DNA of 64,000 bases from CAZMSD01 sp964568855 (GTDB taxonomy: Bacteria; CAIWAD01): positions 1 through 64,000 of the forward strand of contig CAZMSD010000019.1 in NCBI GenBank assembly GCA_964568855.1, written 5' to 3'. Positions 51,321 through 60,634 of this stretch are shown in pieces; within the stretch, counting starts at the first letter, position 1; every line of letters begins with the position of its first letter. Under the pieces are notes generated by a model. It did no database searches. It was not told where the DNA came from and saw nothing but the letters and a program-made list of their open reading frames with translations. Both the position numbers and the translations under genes were made by a program.

Positions 51321-52688
51321 ATGACTACAACTGAATCCAAGCGCAAGGAGGGACAGGCGGACATCCGGTCACTGGTTGTCATCCTGTTTCAGTACCGCTG
51401 GATCGCGCTGGCCTCCTTCCTCGTCATTCTGGGAGTCGGATGGCTGCTGACCTTCTCCACGAATCCCGTCTACGAGACGGAGAGCCAGGTCTATCTCAAC
51501 ATCGATCCGGAAAGGTTGACGCTGGTGCGCAAGGGGGAGCTCGGGCCCAGGGAGACCCTCGACCAGGTGGTGGCGACCGAGGCGGGCGTCATCAAGTCCT
51601 GGATCGTGATCGAGCAGGCGCTCGAGAAATGCGGCTTGAAGCGCGGGGATGATCCAGCGTACTCCCTCGAGCGGATACAGGAGGACCTGCAGGTTGAGCA
51701 GGTGAAGAGCGCCAGCATTCTGGAAATCCGGATCCGTCACACGGACGCCGCCTTTGCGCAGGAGTTTCTCAACGCACTGGTGGAGGCATACATCGAAGTC
51801 GGCTCGAGCACGGAACAGCTCAACGAGAACATCCAATACTACCAAAAACAGGTCGGGGAAAACGAGGAGGAGATGCGCAACCTGGAACTGGAGCTTGATG
51901 CATACAAGCAGAGCCACTCGATAGTCATGATTTCCGAGCAGATGGAGAGCGAACTGGCCTTCAATGACGAGCTTCGGTCTCGCCTGTATGCACTCGAGAG
52001 CGATGAGGCGCAGGAATCCGCGAAGCTGACAAGGATGGAGCAGCTCCTGGACCAGTTCGATCCCGCCCTGTTGCCGCCGGCGACGGTGCAGGAAAACGTG
52101 CAACTGCGAGAGATGCTGCACCAGTACAACCAGTTGCTGTCAGACCGCATCCGCCTGCTGGTCAATTACGTTCCAGAGAGTGACGAGGTCAGTTCGTTGA
52201 ACACCGAGATCGGGGAACTGGCGCGGGAGTTGGAGAGTGTCTACAAGCCCATGGTGGTTCACCAACGACACCAGCTCGATCTGATCCGCACCGAGCTCGT
52301 TCAGGTCAGGCAGAATATGGCAGAAACTCGGAGGCGTCTCGAAGAGTTCACCCAAGCCGAGAACAACTACAACAACCTTCGCCGGCAACTGGATGACCGC
52401 AACCAGTTGCGGTCGTTGCTGTTCAACAAACTGGAAGAGACCAAACTGAACACCATCAACACGGGCAAAGTTCGGCCTGAACAACTCGCCCCGGCTCGTC
52501 AGCCTTCCAAGCCCGTGAAGCCCAATGTCCCCTTCAACATGACTCTTTCGCTGGTGCTCGCACTGATGATCAGCGTCAGCCTTCCTTACTATCTCCATCT
52601 GACGAATGACAGGATTTCGTCACAATACGACGCGGAGCGCTACACGGGTCTGAAGGTGCTGGGAATCGTTCCATTAGCAAAGGAGTAG
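51321..52688 (+). CDS. Wzz/GumC-type polysaccharide co-polymerase
   Basis: A 455-residue inner-membrane protein. First transmembrane helix about 28-47 (WIALASFLVILGVGWLLTF), then a periplasmic Wzz domain with long coiled coils (about 165-390), then the P-rich RQPSKPVKPNVPFNMTLS and the second transmembrane helix (about 415-435). There is no cytoplasmic kinase domain; the separate gene upstream supplies the Wzc-like part. It controls chain length and contacts the Wza channel. Confidence 0.88.
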   Translation: MTTTESKRKEGQADIRSLVVILFQYRWIALASFLVILGVGWLLTFSTNPVYETESQVYLNIDPERLTLVRKGELGPRETLDQVVATEAGVIKSWIVIEQALEKCGLKRGDDPAYSLERIQEDLQVEQVKSASILEIRIRHTDAAFAQEFLNALVEAYIEVGSSTEQLNENIQYYQKQVGENEEEMRNLELELDAYKQSHSIVMISEQMESELAFNDELRSRLYALESDEAQESAKLTRMEQLLDQFDPALLPPATVQENVQLREMLHQYNQLLSDRIRLLVNYVPESDEVSSLNTEIGELARELESVYKPMVVHQRHQLDLIRTELVQVRQNMAETRRRLEEFTQAENNYNNLRRQLDDRNQLRSLLFNKLEETKLNTINTGKVRPEQLAPARQPSKPVKPNVPFNMTLSLVLALMISVSLPYYLHLTNDRISSQYDAERYTGLKVLGIVPLAKE

Positions 52689-52692
52689 ATCG

Positions 52693-53778
52693 CTGAAGAC
52701 CTTGGGCCTAGTCGGTTGGACCTTAATCACAGCGGCTGCGTTCTCCATTGGAGGATGCAACCTCTTCGGCGGAAAGGAAGAGAATCCCATCGAGCGGATC
52801 GAACTCGCAGGTGATATCACTGATGCCTTGACCATTCACGCCAATACCGAAATCCTTGTGAACGACCATCTACGCTTCCTCGCGGAAGGCGATTCCGGCC
52901 TGGTCTTCGAAGGCAGCGCCAGGTTTCTGCTGGACCAGGGGGTCAACGTACTGCTGCCGGAGGACGTGATCCCGCCTCCCACAGGATTGGTAGAAATACT
53001 GCCGTCGGGGAATCACAAATGGGGGTACATCAAATACGATCATCCGGGAAAGTCGCTCAACCTCGCGAACTTCACCATCTCCGGCGGCCTGACAGGATTG
53101 AGGCTCTACGGCGCACTGGATGAGAACATCGATGTTCGCTTGAACCAGATGGAGATCAGCGACTGCGATCTCTATGGCATCTATTGCAGCCGTGTGGATT
53201 CCCTCATCGCCTTGGATCTACGGATAACCAACTGCGACGTTGGCGCGTATTTCAGCGAGTGCACGGTAAATCTCGAGTACAGTGACTTCCGCGGCTGCCG
53301 CATAGGAATCCGCAATACCCAGTCATCTTGGCTGTACCTGAACGACTGCAGAGTTATGGATAACTCCGAAAAAGGCATGTTCTGTACAACGTATGCAAAC
53401 ACAAGTGCGGATCACGTGCTTTTCGATGGCAACTACTTCGGCTATTACGACCATACGAATCGATACGTATCAGTGACAAACAGCGTATTCGTCAATCAGA
53501 GCTACTACCCTGTCGAGTTCGTCCGCATGTGGGCGAATTATGTGACTTTTGAACAGAACAACATCTACCCCGGTGCACTCGGACGTTACGTCGTGCTGGC
53601 CGAGGGCTCAGATCAGGAAGGTTCGGGTTACCTGCCCATCCAGGACAACTATTGGGGCACGACGGACACGACCGTGATCGTCGACGGCATCGTTGACGGC
53701 CGTACAAGAGCGAATCGAGGCCTCGTGGTCTTCGATCCCATTCTCCAATCACCGGTCCCCGACGCAGGACCTCGATGA
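52693..53778 (+). CDS. Parallel beta-helix lipoprotein in the export cluster
   Basis: A protein of about 361 residues. The signal peptide GLVGWTLITAAAFSIGGC ends in a lipobox. Short repeats such as LDLRITNCDVGAYFSECTVN and VSVTNSVFVNQSY, and the DNYWGT motif, are typical of right-handed beta-helix (NosD/pectin-lyase-like) proteins. The start is unclear: CTG at 52693 has AGGAG 7 bases upstream and supplies the positive n-region (LKT), whereas TTG at 52702 is poorly spaced. Possible glycan-binding or lyase/epimerase role; no catalytic residue can be named. Confidence 0.65.
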   Translation: MKTLGLVGWTLITAAAFSIGGCNLFGGKEENPIERIELAGDITDALTIHANTEILVNDHLRFLAEGDSGLVFEGSARFLLDQGVNVLLPEDVIPPPTGLVEILPSGNHKWGYIKYDHPGKSLNLANFTISGGLTGLRLYGALDENIDVRLNQMEISDCDLYGIYCSRVDSLIALDLRITNCDVGAYFSECTVNLEYSDFRGCRIGIRNTQSSWLYLNDCRVMDNSEKGMFCTTYANTSADHVLFDGNYFGYYDHTNRYVSVTNSVFVNQSYYPVEFVRMWANYVTFEQNNIYPGALGRYVVLAEGSDQEGSGYLPIQDNYWGTTDTTVIVDGIVDGRTRANRGLVVFDPILQSPVPDAGPR

Positions 53779-53790
53779 CCCTCTGGAACA

Positions 53791-55080
53791 ATGAAATCCG
53801 AACTCCGCGCACACGACATCATTATCGGGGCATTCGCTTTTTCCCTGACCTCATTCGGAAAGGCACTGGGCTGGGCTGATTTATCCTGGGCGCTCGGCCT
53901 GCTGGCTGTCGCAAGCACTGTTTTCCAGTTCATCAATCAAGACGGCGACTTCCACATCAACAAGTTGATCGTGTTCTTTTTCCTCACGATCATCGCACTC
54001 ACCCTCCCGATTCTGACGGGTCGCGCGGTCGCCGTGGCCAAAGCCCAGGAGTACGTCTTTACTGCGCTTCAGATCGCGGTGATGCTGTACGTCTTCAGCA
54101 TCTATCTCGATAGTCGGCGCAACGCCCTAATCCTGATCAATTGCCTTGCCTTCGGCTACCTTTTCTCTGTCATCGTCGGGCACTTCCTGCTAGGCCTGCG
54201 GGTCGGTAGCGGAAGGGCGATCGGCTTATACAACAATGCGAACTCAATGGGCGCTTATTCGCTCTACATAATGCTGCTGCTTCGAATCGGATTCTGGCTG
54301 AGATCCTCCCCGAAGATGAAAGCGTTCTATATCACTCTAATTGGATTATCGCTGTACCTCGTCTATGCCTCTCTCTCCAGGAAGATTATTCTCGTCCTGT
54401 TCCTGGCCTTTCTGGCGTGGGGTATCCGAAGAATTTGGATTTCTCGCTGGCGCCTGCCGGTGGCCATCGTATTCGCCGCTATACTGACGGCAATGGGTTC
54501 GTACATCCTCGCGCATCCGGATCTACCGGTGGTCCAGCGTTTCACAGAGGTCGTCTATGCCCTTCAGGGAAAGACCGTTGGCCAGCGGGGCGGCGAGGAC
54601 GTCCTGCACCGGCTCGAGTTCTACCGCGTCGCCTGGAACCTGTTCAAGGAGAATCCGATCATCGGACTCGGCGGCGGGGCGTTCTACGAGACCTACTTTC
54701 ACATCTCCAACTTTACCTGGCGCAAGTACACGCTGCATTCCACCTACTTCGACATGCTGGTGAACGCCGGCTTGCTGGGAATACTCCCCATGCTGGGGAC
54801 CAACTTGTCGATTCTGGTCCCGGCCGGCGCCCGGATGCGTCGCTCCCTGCCGCACCTGTTCCTCTTCTCGGCCGTCCTGATGATGATGTTCACGGACCAG
54901 TTCGCCACGCTCTTCCTGGACAAGTACCACTGGCTGACCATGCTGATGCTTTACAAGCTGTCCCATTGGAAAATCGTCGATGGGGCCTTCCAGCCGGATG
55001 CGTTCTCATCCGCGAATTCTCCCGGCTCGCCGACGACAGCTTCACTGCCCGCGCACGCAGGGACCGCGCCCAGGCCCTGA
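53791..55080 (+). CDS. O-antigen ligase/polymerase family protein (Wzy_C)
   Basis: A 429-residue polytopic membrane protein with about 10-12 helices. The large periplasmic loop has the Wzy_C features: RGGEDVLHRLEFYRVAWNLFKENPIIGLGGGAFYE (about 265-300, split R...H...G pattern) and YTLHSTYFDMLVNAGLLG (His). Such proteins polymerise or ligate undecaprenyl-linked glycans. Its place after Wzz/Wza favours a polymerase role here. The C-terminal tail is polar and disordered. Confidence 0.83.
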   Translation: MKSELRAHDIIIGAFAFSLTSFGKALGWADLSWALGLLAVASTVFQFINQDGDFHINKLIVFFFLTIIALTLPILTGRAVAVAKAQEYVFTALQIAVMLYVFSIYLDSRRNALILINCLAFGYLFSVIVGHFLLGLRVGSGRAIGLYNNANSMGAYSLYIMLLLRIGFWLRSSPKMKAFYITLIGLSLYLVYASLSRKIILVLFLAFLAWGIRRIWISRWRLPVAIVFAAILTAMGSYILAHPDLPVVQRFTEVVYALQGKTVGQRGGEDVLHRLEFYRVAWNLFKENPIIGLGGGAFYETYFHISNFTWRKYTLHSTYFDMLVNAGLLGILPMLGTNLSILVPAGARMRRSLPHLFLFSAVLMMMFTDQFATLFLDKYHWLTMLMLYKLSHWKIVDGAFQPDAFSSANSPGSPTTASLPAHAGTAPRP

Positions 55081-55184
55081 ACCCCAATCGCAGCAGGATT
55101 CCAGGCCTTAACGGCGAATCGCTAAATTCCATGCCGAAGGAGACGATACAATCCAAATAATTCAGTGACTTAGGACCTTTCTCC

Positions 55185-56617
55185 ATGCTCTTCAATTCTC
55201 TGGTCTTCGCTCTCTTCCTGCCCACCTTGTTCATCCTCTACTGGGCGCTGAACAGAACACGGCTGGCCTACCAGAACCTGCTGATTCTCGTGGCCAGCTA
55301 CATCTTCTACGGCTGGTGGGACTGGAGATTCCTCGGACTGATCTTCCTCAGTTCTCTCGTGGATTACTTCTCAGGATTGCAGATCTATCACTCCACCAGC
55401 CAGGCACGCAGGAGGTTCTTCCTCGTCCTGAGTCTCTTCGTCAATCTGGGCGCTCTCGGATTCTTCAAGTACTCGGGTTTCTTCGTCGAGTCCTTCGCGG
55501 AATTGCTGCAGATGTTCGGTCTACGGCCGAACATCTGGTCGCTCAAGATCATCCTACCGGTGGGGATCAGCTTCTACACGTTTCAGACGCTCAGCTACTC
55601 GATCGATATCTACCGCAGAAAGCTGGAGCCTACCAGGGACATCATCGCCTTCTTTTCCTTTGTCAGCTTTTTCCCTCAGCTTGTCGCCGGGCCCATCGAG
55701 CGCGCGGCATCCCTGCTACCCAGTTCTACAAGAAGCGCAGCTTCGACGAGGCAAAGGCGGTCGACGGCCTGCGCCAGATGATGTGGGGATTTGCGAAGAA
55801 ACTGGTCATCGCGGACAACGTGGCTCCTTTCGTCGAGGCGATCTACAGGGACACTCCGGATTACAACGGCGTCATGCTCGTCGTCGGATCCGTCCTGTTC
55901 GCGATGCAGGTTTACTGCGACTTCTCCGGGTATTCGGATATCGCGATCGGCGCAGCACGACTGTTCGGATTCTCCCTGATGCGCAACTTCGCCTATCCCT
56001 ATTTCGCGCGGGATATGACCGAACTCTGGAGCCGCTGGCACATCTCGCTGACCACCTGGTTCAGGGACTATGTATACATCCCGCTGGGAGGCAACCGCGG
56101 CGGGAAGACCAGGGTAGCCGTCAACGCGGTGACCACGTTCACGATCAGCGGACTCTGGCACGGGGCGAACTGGAACTGCATCCTCTGGGGCTTCCTCAAC
56201 GGAGTGTTCCTGCTGCCCACCATGCTGAGGAAGCACCGGGTGAAACGCACTTCGACCGTCGCGGCGGGAGCTTACTTCCCGAGTCTCCGCGATCTCGGCG
56301 CCATGATCGTTACTTTCGGCCTGTTCCTCCTCGGCCTGACCGTGTTCCGCGCTCATTCCGTGGGCCATGCGGCAACCTACCTGTGGAGGATCTTCACCCT
56401 CTCGGGCGCGGGGATGTATGATCCGGAAGTCCTGTCCGTAATGCTATACTCGTCGCTGTTGATCCTGGTGGAGTGGTTTCAGCGCGAGAAGCAGCACGGG
56501 CTGGAAATCGCCTCGATGCCGCGCGTTCTCAGGTGGTGCGTCTACATCGTCGTCGTTCACGCGATCCTGCTGCTTGGCAATTTCGGGTCGCAGGAGTTCT
56601 TCTACTTCCAGTTCTAG
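55185..56617 (+). pseudogene. MBOAT O-acyltransferase, copy 1, frameshifted
   Basis: Two frames make one AlgI/DltB-type membrane O-acyltransferase. Frame one (55185-55781) starts MLFNSLVFALFLPTLFILYW and reads to ...VAGPIERAASLLP. Then a second frame (from about 55722 to 56617) continues QFYKKRSFDEAKAVDGLRQM and carries the catalytic-region RWHISLTTWFRDYVYIPLGG and the conserved His in SGLWHGANWNCILWG. Losing one C in CCC at 55719-55721 explains the break. The restored protein is about 477 residues, normal for the family. Sequencing error and real inactivation cannot be separated here. Confidence 0.8.
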
Positions 56618-56626
56618 GGAGCCGCA

Positions 56627-57718
56627 ATGAAGCGATTCATCGCTTACCTGATCCTGTTCAGCGTCGTTCTGGTGGCGGTCATCGAGATCGTGTTCAGGTA
56701 CGTGGTTCCCGCCTCGGAATTCCCCTATTCCATGTGGCAGAGCGACTATTCGATCCTCCTGTATGACCGGGAGCTGGACGAGGAAGGACAATACACGATG
56801 GGCCGTCTGGCCCAGGAACGTTTCACCTGGAAGATCAACAACGAGGGCTGGAACAGCTCCCGGGATTTCCTGCCGCCGGAAGAGCGCAGCATACCTCTCG
56901 TGGCCTTCGTGGGCAGCTCCTACGTCCAGGCCTTCCAGGTCGACTGCGACCGCAACATGACCGTCCAGATCGAGGAACTGCTGGAGCATGAGGTCGACGT
57001 CTATGGATTCGGCATGGGCGGAGCGCTGTTCCCCCAGTACCCCAGCATCTCGCAGTACGTCGAGGACAAGTTCGATCCCGACATGTATGTCTTCTTCGTC
57101 AGCGACGGCAACCTGGAATCGGCCCTGGCGAGGAACCGGTCCAGGCTCAACCGGCAGCTCGTCGTGACGGACCGGGGAATCCGCGAAGTCGCGGCGGAGA
57201 CCTACGCCCCCGGTATGTCGAGGATGCTGCGGAGCAGCTCCTTCGCCAGGTACATCATCGGCAACTGCAACGTGGACTTCGATCTGAAGCCCAGGAACTT
57301 CCAGGAGGCGAACCGGGCGGCTCAGGGACAGGCCCGCGAGGAGAAAGAGGATCGGGAAGAACTGGAGATGGTCGCGAGCTACATCCTGCACCTGTTGCGC
57401 GATCAGCATCCCGACAAGGAGCTGGTCTTCCTGGTGGACGCTCCTCGCCGGCTGATCTATGCCGGAGACCGGTCGGACGACCCGCTGCTGGAGTCCAAGA
57501 TACTCTCCGGGCTGGTGGATGAAATAGACGGATATGTCATCGACATGAATGCCGCGTTCCGCGAGGCCTGGGAGACTGACGGAAAGAGATTCAACAGTAC
57601 GAGAAATTTTCACTGGAACGAGTACTCCCATCGGCTGGCCAGCCGAGAGGTCGTGAGATACTTGAAAACGAACGGACTTGTCCCCGATCAGCGGACCGAT
57701 AACACAGCATCATTCTAG
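56627..57718 (+). CDS. SGNH-hydrolase-like membrane-anchored protein, copy 1
   Basis: A 363-residue protein with one N-terminal transmembrane helix (about 4-22) and a periplasmic domain. LVAFVGSSYVQAFQVD (about 88-103) is the block-I nucleophile region (GSS for GDS) and NFHWNEYSHRLASREV near the end supplies the catalytic-type His. Proteins of this kind (AlgX/AlgJ-like, PatB-like) pair with an MBOAT to transfer acetyl groups to polysaccharide. The start codon follows AGGGAG by 5 bases, 9 bases after the MBOAT stop. Confidence 0.72.
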   Translation: MKRFIAYLILFSVVLVAVIEIVFRYVVPASEFPYSMWQSDYSILLYDRELDEEGQYTMGRLAQERFTWKINNEGWNSSRDFLPPEERSIPLVAFVGSSYVQAFQVDCDRNMTVQIEELLEHEVDVYGFGMGGALFPQYPSISQYVEDKFDPDMYVFFVSDGNLESALARNRSRLNRQLVVTDRGIREVAAETYAPGMSRMLRSSSFARYIIGNCNVDFDLKPRNFQEANRAAQGQAREEKEDREELEMVASYILHLLRDQHPDKELVFLVDAPRRLIYAGDRSDDPLLESKILSGLVDEIDGYVIDMNAAFREAWETDGKRFNSTRNFHWNEYSHRLASREVVRYLKTNGLVPDQRTDNTASF

Positions 57719-57864
57719 CGAACCGATTCACATGCAGTGTTGGGTTCAGCTTGCCGCCGGCTTGAGCTGAATCGTCATGGGTCGACGTTTTCATTTGGAT
57801 TGTCGCGAGAAATACTCCATACTCGCGCTTCGTTAACTAACCGACAATCTACTCGGCCTGCGTA

Positions 57865-57969
57865 GTGCTTTTTCATTCGATCGACTTCCTCCTGCTGTTC
57901 GCAGTCGTCACCACCCAGTACTTCCGTGCACCCACATTATTGCGCTGGTCGATCTTCGCCGAGCGATAC
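57865..57969 (+). pseudogene. Probable detached N-terminus of MBOAT copy 2
   Basis: GTG at 57865 opens a 34-residue frame, VLFHSIDFLLLFAVVTTQYF followed by RAPTLLRW, which looks like the usual MBOAT N-terminus, but stops at 57967-57969. The remainder of the MBOAT lies in another frame that is open upstream of 58044 without a good start codon. A one-base indel near 57925-57960 would join them. Confidence 0.45.
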
Positions 57970-58043
57970 TGACGGCCTTCGTCGAGTACCAGGGCTCGCC
58001 CGGATCCCTGGCGGCGATCGCCTATGCGCTGATCGGCATCTCC

Positions 58044-59417
58044 GTGGTGACCTGGCTGCGCGCCAAGGGACAGGAACTCGTGGCCCGCAAGGTCCTCCTG
58101 ACCATGGCCAGCCTGCTGTTCTACGCCGCCTGGCGCTGGCCCTATGTCTCCCTGCTCCTGATCAGCACGGTGCTGGACTACAACTGCGCCCGGGCGATCC
58201 ACTCCGCCCGCACACCCAGGCGCAAGCGCCTGTTCCTGCTCATCTCGATGGTCGGGAACCTGGGCTTGCTCAGCACTTTCAAGTACACCAACTTTCTGCT
58301 GATGAGCCTGGAAAAGGCCCTCGGCGTCACAGGCCTGCAAGTCGAGCTGGGACCCCTGCCCCTGATCCTGCCTCTGGGAATCAGCTTCTACACCTTCCAG
58401 ACGATGAGCTATACCATCGACGTGTACCGCGGAAAACTGGAGCCGCGGAAGACCCTGCTCGACGTGGCGCTGTTCGTCTCCTTCTTCCCTCAGCTCGTTG
58501 CGGGACCGATCCTGCGGGCCAGCCGCTTCCTGCCCCAGCTGGAAGACCTGAAGCAATGGGATCCACAGCGGGCGAAGGCCGGCATTATGCTGATGATCTG
58601 GGGCATGAGCAAGAAGCTGATGGTCGCGGATGCACTGGCACCGATCGTCGAACAGGCCTACGCCCAGCCGGGCCTGTTCAGCGGCTGGGGCCTGGTCGTG
58701 GCGACCTACGGCTTCGCCTTCCAGGTCTACTGCGACTTCTCTGGCTACAGCGATCTGGCGATCGGGGCCGCCCAGGTACTGGGCTTCGATATCCCGAAGA
58801 ACTTCAGGCGACCGTTTTTCGCCGCGAACATGTCCACTTTCTGGGCACGCTGGCACATCTCGCTGTCCACCTGGCTCCGTGACTACCTCTACATCCCGCT
58901 GGGGGGAAGCCGCCGCGGGCGCTCGCGGACCCTGTGGAACCTGATGATCACCATGACCCTGGGTGGTCTCTGGCACGGGGCCAACTGGAACTGCGTACTC
59001 TGGGGCTTCGTCACCGGCGCCATTCTCGTGGGTCATCGCGTCTTCCTGTGGATGATCGGCAAGGAGAAGCCCTCTGACACCGCCCGCCCGGTTCTCAGGG
59101 TGGTGCTCACGGTAATCCAGTTCCACGTGTTCTGCTTCACGATGGTGTTCTTCCGATCGCAGAGCCTGGGCGACATCTTTCTGGTGCTGGGCAGGATTTT
59201 CACGGGCGCCGAGGGCCTGATGGTGCCCACCCTGTTTCCGCTGGTGCTGATGCCCACGCTGCTGGTGCTTGAGCTCATCCAGTCGCGGCTGAGCGTCTCC
59301 ACGCTGCTGCTGCGGTCCCCGCGGTTCAGCCGTATCACGATCTACGCCTCCTGTGCGCTGATGCTGGGGCTGATTCTATCGAACGTCCCGGTCGACTTCA
59401 TCTATTTCGTCTTTTGA
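58044..59417 (+). CDS. MBOAT O-acyltransferase, copy 2
   Basis: A protein of 457 residues as read from GTG 58044, though coding probably begins upstream, because the hydrophobic SLAAIAYALIGISVV lies just before it in the same frame. It shows the AlgI-type motifs: LGISFYTFQTMSYTIDVYRG, FVSFFPQLVAGPILRASRFL, ARWHISLSTWLRDYLYIPLGG and GGLWHGANWNCVLWGF with the conserved His. About ten membrane segments. It transfers acyl groups, usually acetyl, toward the periplasm. It is a close relative of copy 1 and is followed by its own SGNH partner 4 bases later. Confidence 0.85.
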   Translation: MVTWLRAKGQELVARKVLLTMASLLFYAAWRWPYVSLLLISTVLDYNCARAIHSARTPRRKRLFLLISMVGNLGLLSTFKYTNFLLMSLEKALGVTGLQVELGPLPLILPLGISFYTFQTMSYTIDVYRGKLEPRKTLLDVALFVSFFPQLVAGPILRASRFLPQLEDLKQWDPQRAKAGIMLMIWGMSKKLMVADALAPIVEQAYAQPGLFSGWGLVVATYGFAFQVYCDFSGYSDLAIGAAQVLGFDIPKNFRRPFFAANMSTFWARWHISLSTWLRDYLYIPLGGSRRGRSRTLWNLMITMTLGGLWHGANWNCVLWGFVTGAILVGHRVFLWMIGKEKPSDTARPVLRVVLTVIQFHVFCFTMVFFRSQSLGDIFLVLGRIFTGAEGLMVPTLFPLVLMPTLLVLELIQSRLSVSTLLLRSPRFSRITIYASCALMLGLILSNVPVDFIYFVF

Positions 59418-59421
59418 TCCG

Positions 59422-60558
59422 GTGCCGAGCATGAACGTGTCACAACCCAACTCTACAGGAAAGATCCTGCGGGTATTCATCGGCGACCTGCTGCTGGTCG
59501 GCGCGTTGCTGGTCATAGTGGAAGTCCTGCTGCGGCTGTTCGCTCCGCAGCAGGTCCATCACCTGCTGCAGCACGTCTATGAACCCTGGGAGCACGGATA
59601 CCGGTTCAAGGCCGGATCATCGGTCATCTGCAACAACGGCTACGGCGACCACCGCTTCGCGGTCAACAGCTGGCACGCGCGCGACAGGGATTTCGGCCCC
59701 AAAGCGCCCGGTGAACTGCGCCTGCTCTCGGTGGGCAACAGTTACAACGAGAACCAGGCCCTGGAACTCGATGACATCTGGACGAAAGTCCTGGAATCCA
59801 ACCTCAGCGCTTCACATCCCGGTCGACGCTTCTCCGTGGTCAACGCGGGACAGGCGGGATGGGGACTGCGGTATTATTATCACTACCTCGAGGAGCAGCT
59901 GCCGAACATCGATCCGGACATCGTGATCATCGTTTTCGGCAACACGCACGATCTCAAGAACTGGCGGACTCATCCGCGACCCAAGCCCATGGCGATCTGG
60001 AACGGTCTGCCGATCCGCAGGAATTCCTCGGCGCTGGACTGGATCACGCGATACGCCTGGTACGCCAACGAGCTGATGGAGGGCTGGTCGCACGCCTACG
60101 TGGCCTTCCGCAAGTGGACCTACTACCCGGGGATCTGGCTCGGCGTCACCAGGGTCTCGCGCATCCACCCGGTTTTCAAGAGCGAAGCCTACGGCGAGAA
60201 ACTGGTTCAGCCCACGGTGGATCTGGTCCAGAGCATCGACGAGCTCTGCTCGAGACACGGCGCGCAGCTGATCATGCTGAGTATTCCGCGGGAGGAGGAA
60301 GTCGTGCCGGAGGAGGGTCGGCTGCGAATCGAGCTCGAGCGTCCGGACGTTTCGTCAATCGATTTCGGCCGGGCCCGCCGGCTGGTGAGGCGTGTGGCCG
60401 AGGGCGCGGGGGTCCTGTGTTACGATCCCGGGCCCGATCTGGCAGCCGCGGAAGAGGAGACCTACTTTAACGAATTCAAGCACTGGAACGTGCTCGGCAA
60501 CAGGATCACCGCCCGGGGACTGCAGCGCTTCATCGAGGACCGGGGGCTGCTGCACTGA
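59422..60558 (+). CDS. SGNH-hydrolase-like membrane-anchored protein, copy 2
   Basis: A 378-residue protein. A transmembrane helix (about 20-38) precedes the periplasmic domain. LRLLSVGNSYNENQALELDD (about 104-123) is the block-I region with GNS in place of GDS; NAGQAGWGLRYYYHYL is block II; VFGNTHDLKNW resembles block III; FNEFKHWNVLGNRITARGL supplies the His block. Likely partner of MBOAT copy 2 in glycan O-acylation. GTG at 59422 or ATG at 59431 may start it. Confidence 0.75.
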   Translation: MPSMNVSQPNSTGKILRVFIGDLLLVGALLVIVEVLLRLFAPQQVHHLLQHVYEPWEHGYRFKAGSSVICNNGYGDHRFAVNSWHARDRDFGPKAPGELRLLSVGNSYNENQALELDDIWTKVLESNLSASHPGRRFSVVNAGQAGWGLRYYYHYLEEQLPNIDPDIVIIVFGNTHDLKNWRTHPRPKPMAIWNGLPIRRNSSALDWITRYAWYANELMEGWSHAYVAFRKWTYYPGIWLGVTRVSRIHPVFKSEAYGEKLVQPTVDLVQSIDELCSRHGAQLIMLSIPREEEVVPEEGRLRIELERPDVSSIDFGRARRLVRRVAEGAGVLCYDPGPDLAAAEEETYFNEFKHWNVLGNRITARGLQRFIEDRGLLH

Positions 60559-60634
60559 GCGTCGGGCTTCTTCGATCGATCCGCGCCGACGATGAAGCAC
60601 GTGTGACAAGTCTGCGGGGCGCAGCTCCCGGTTT

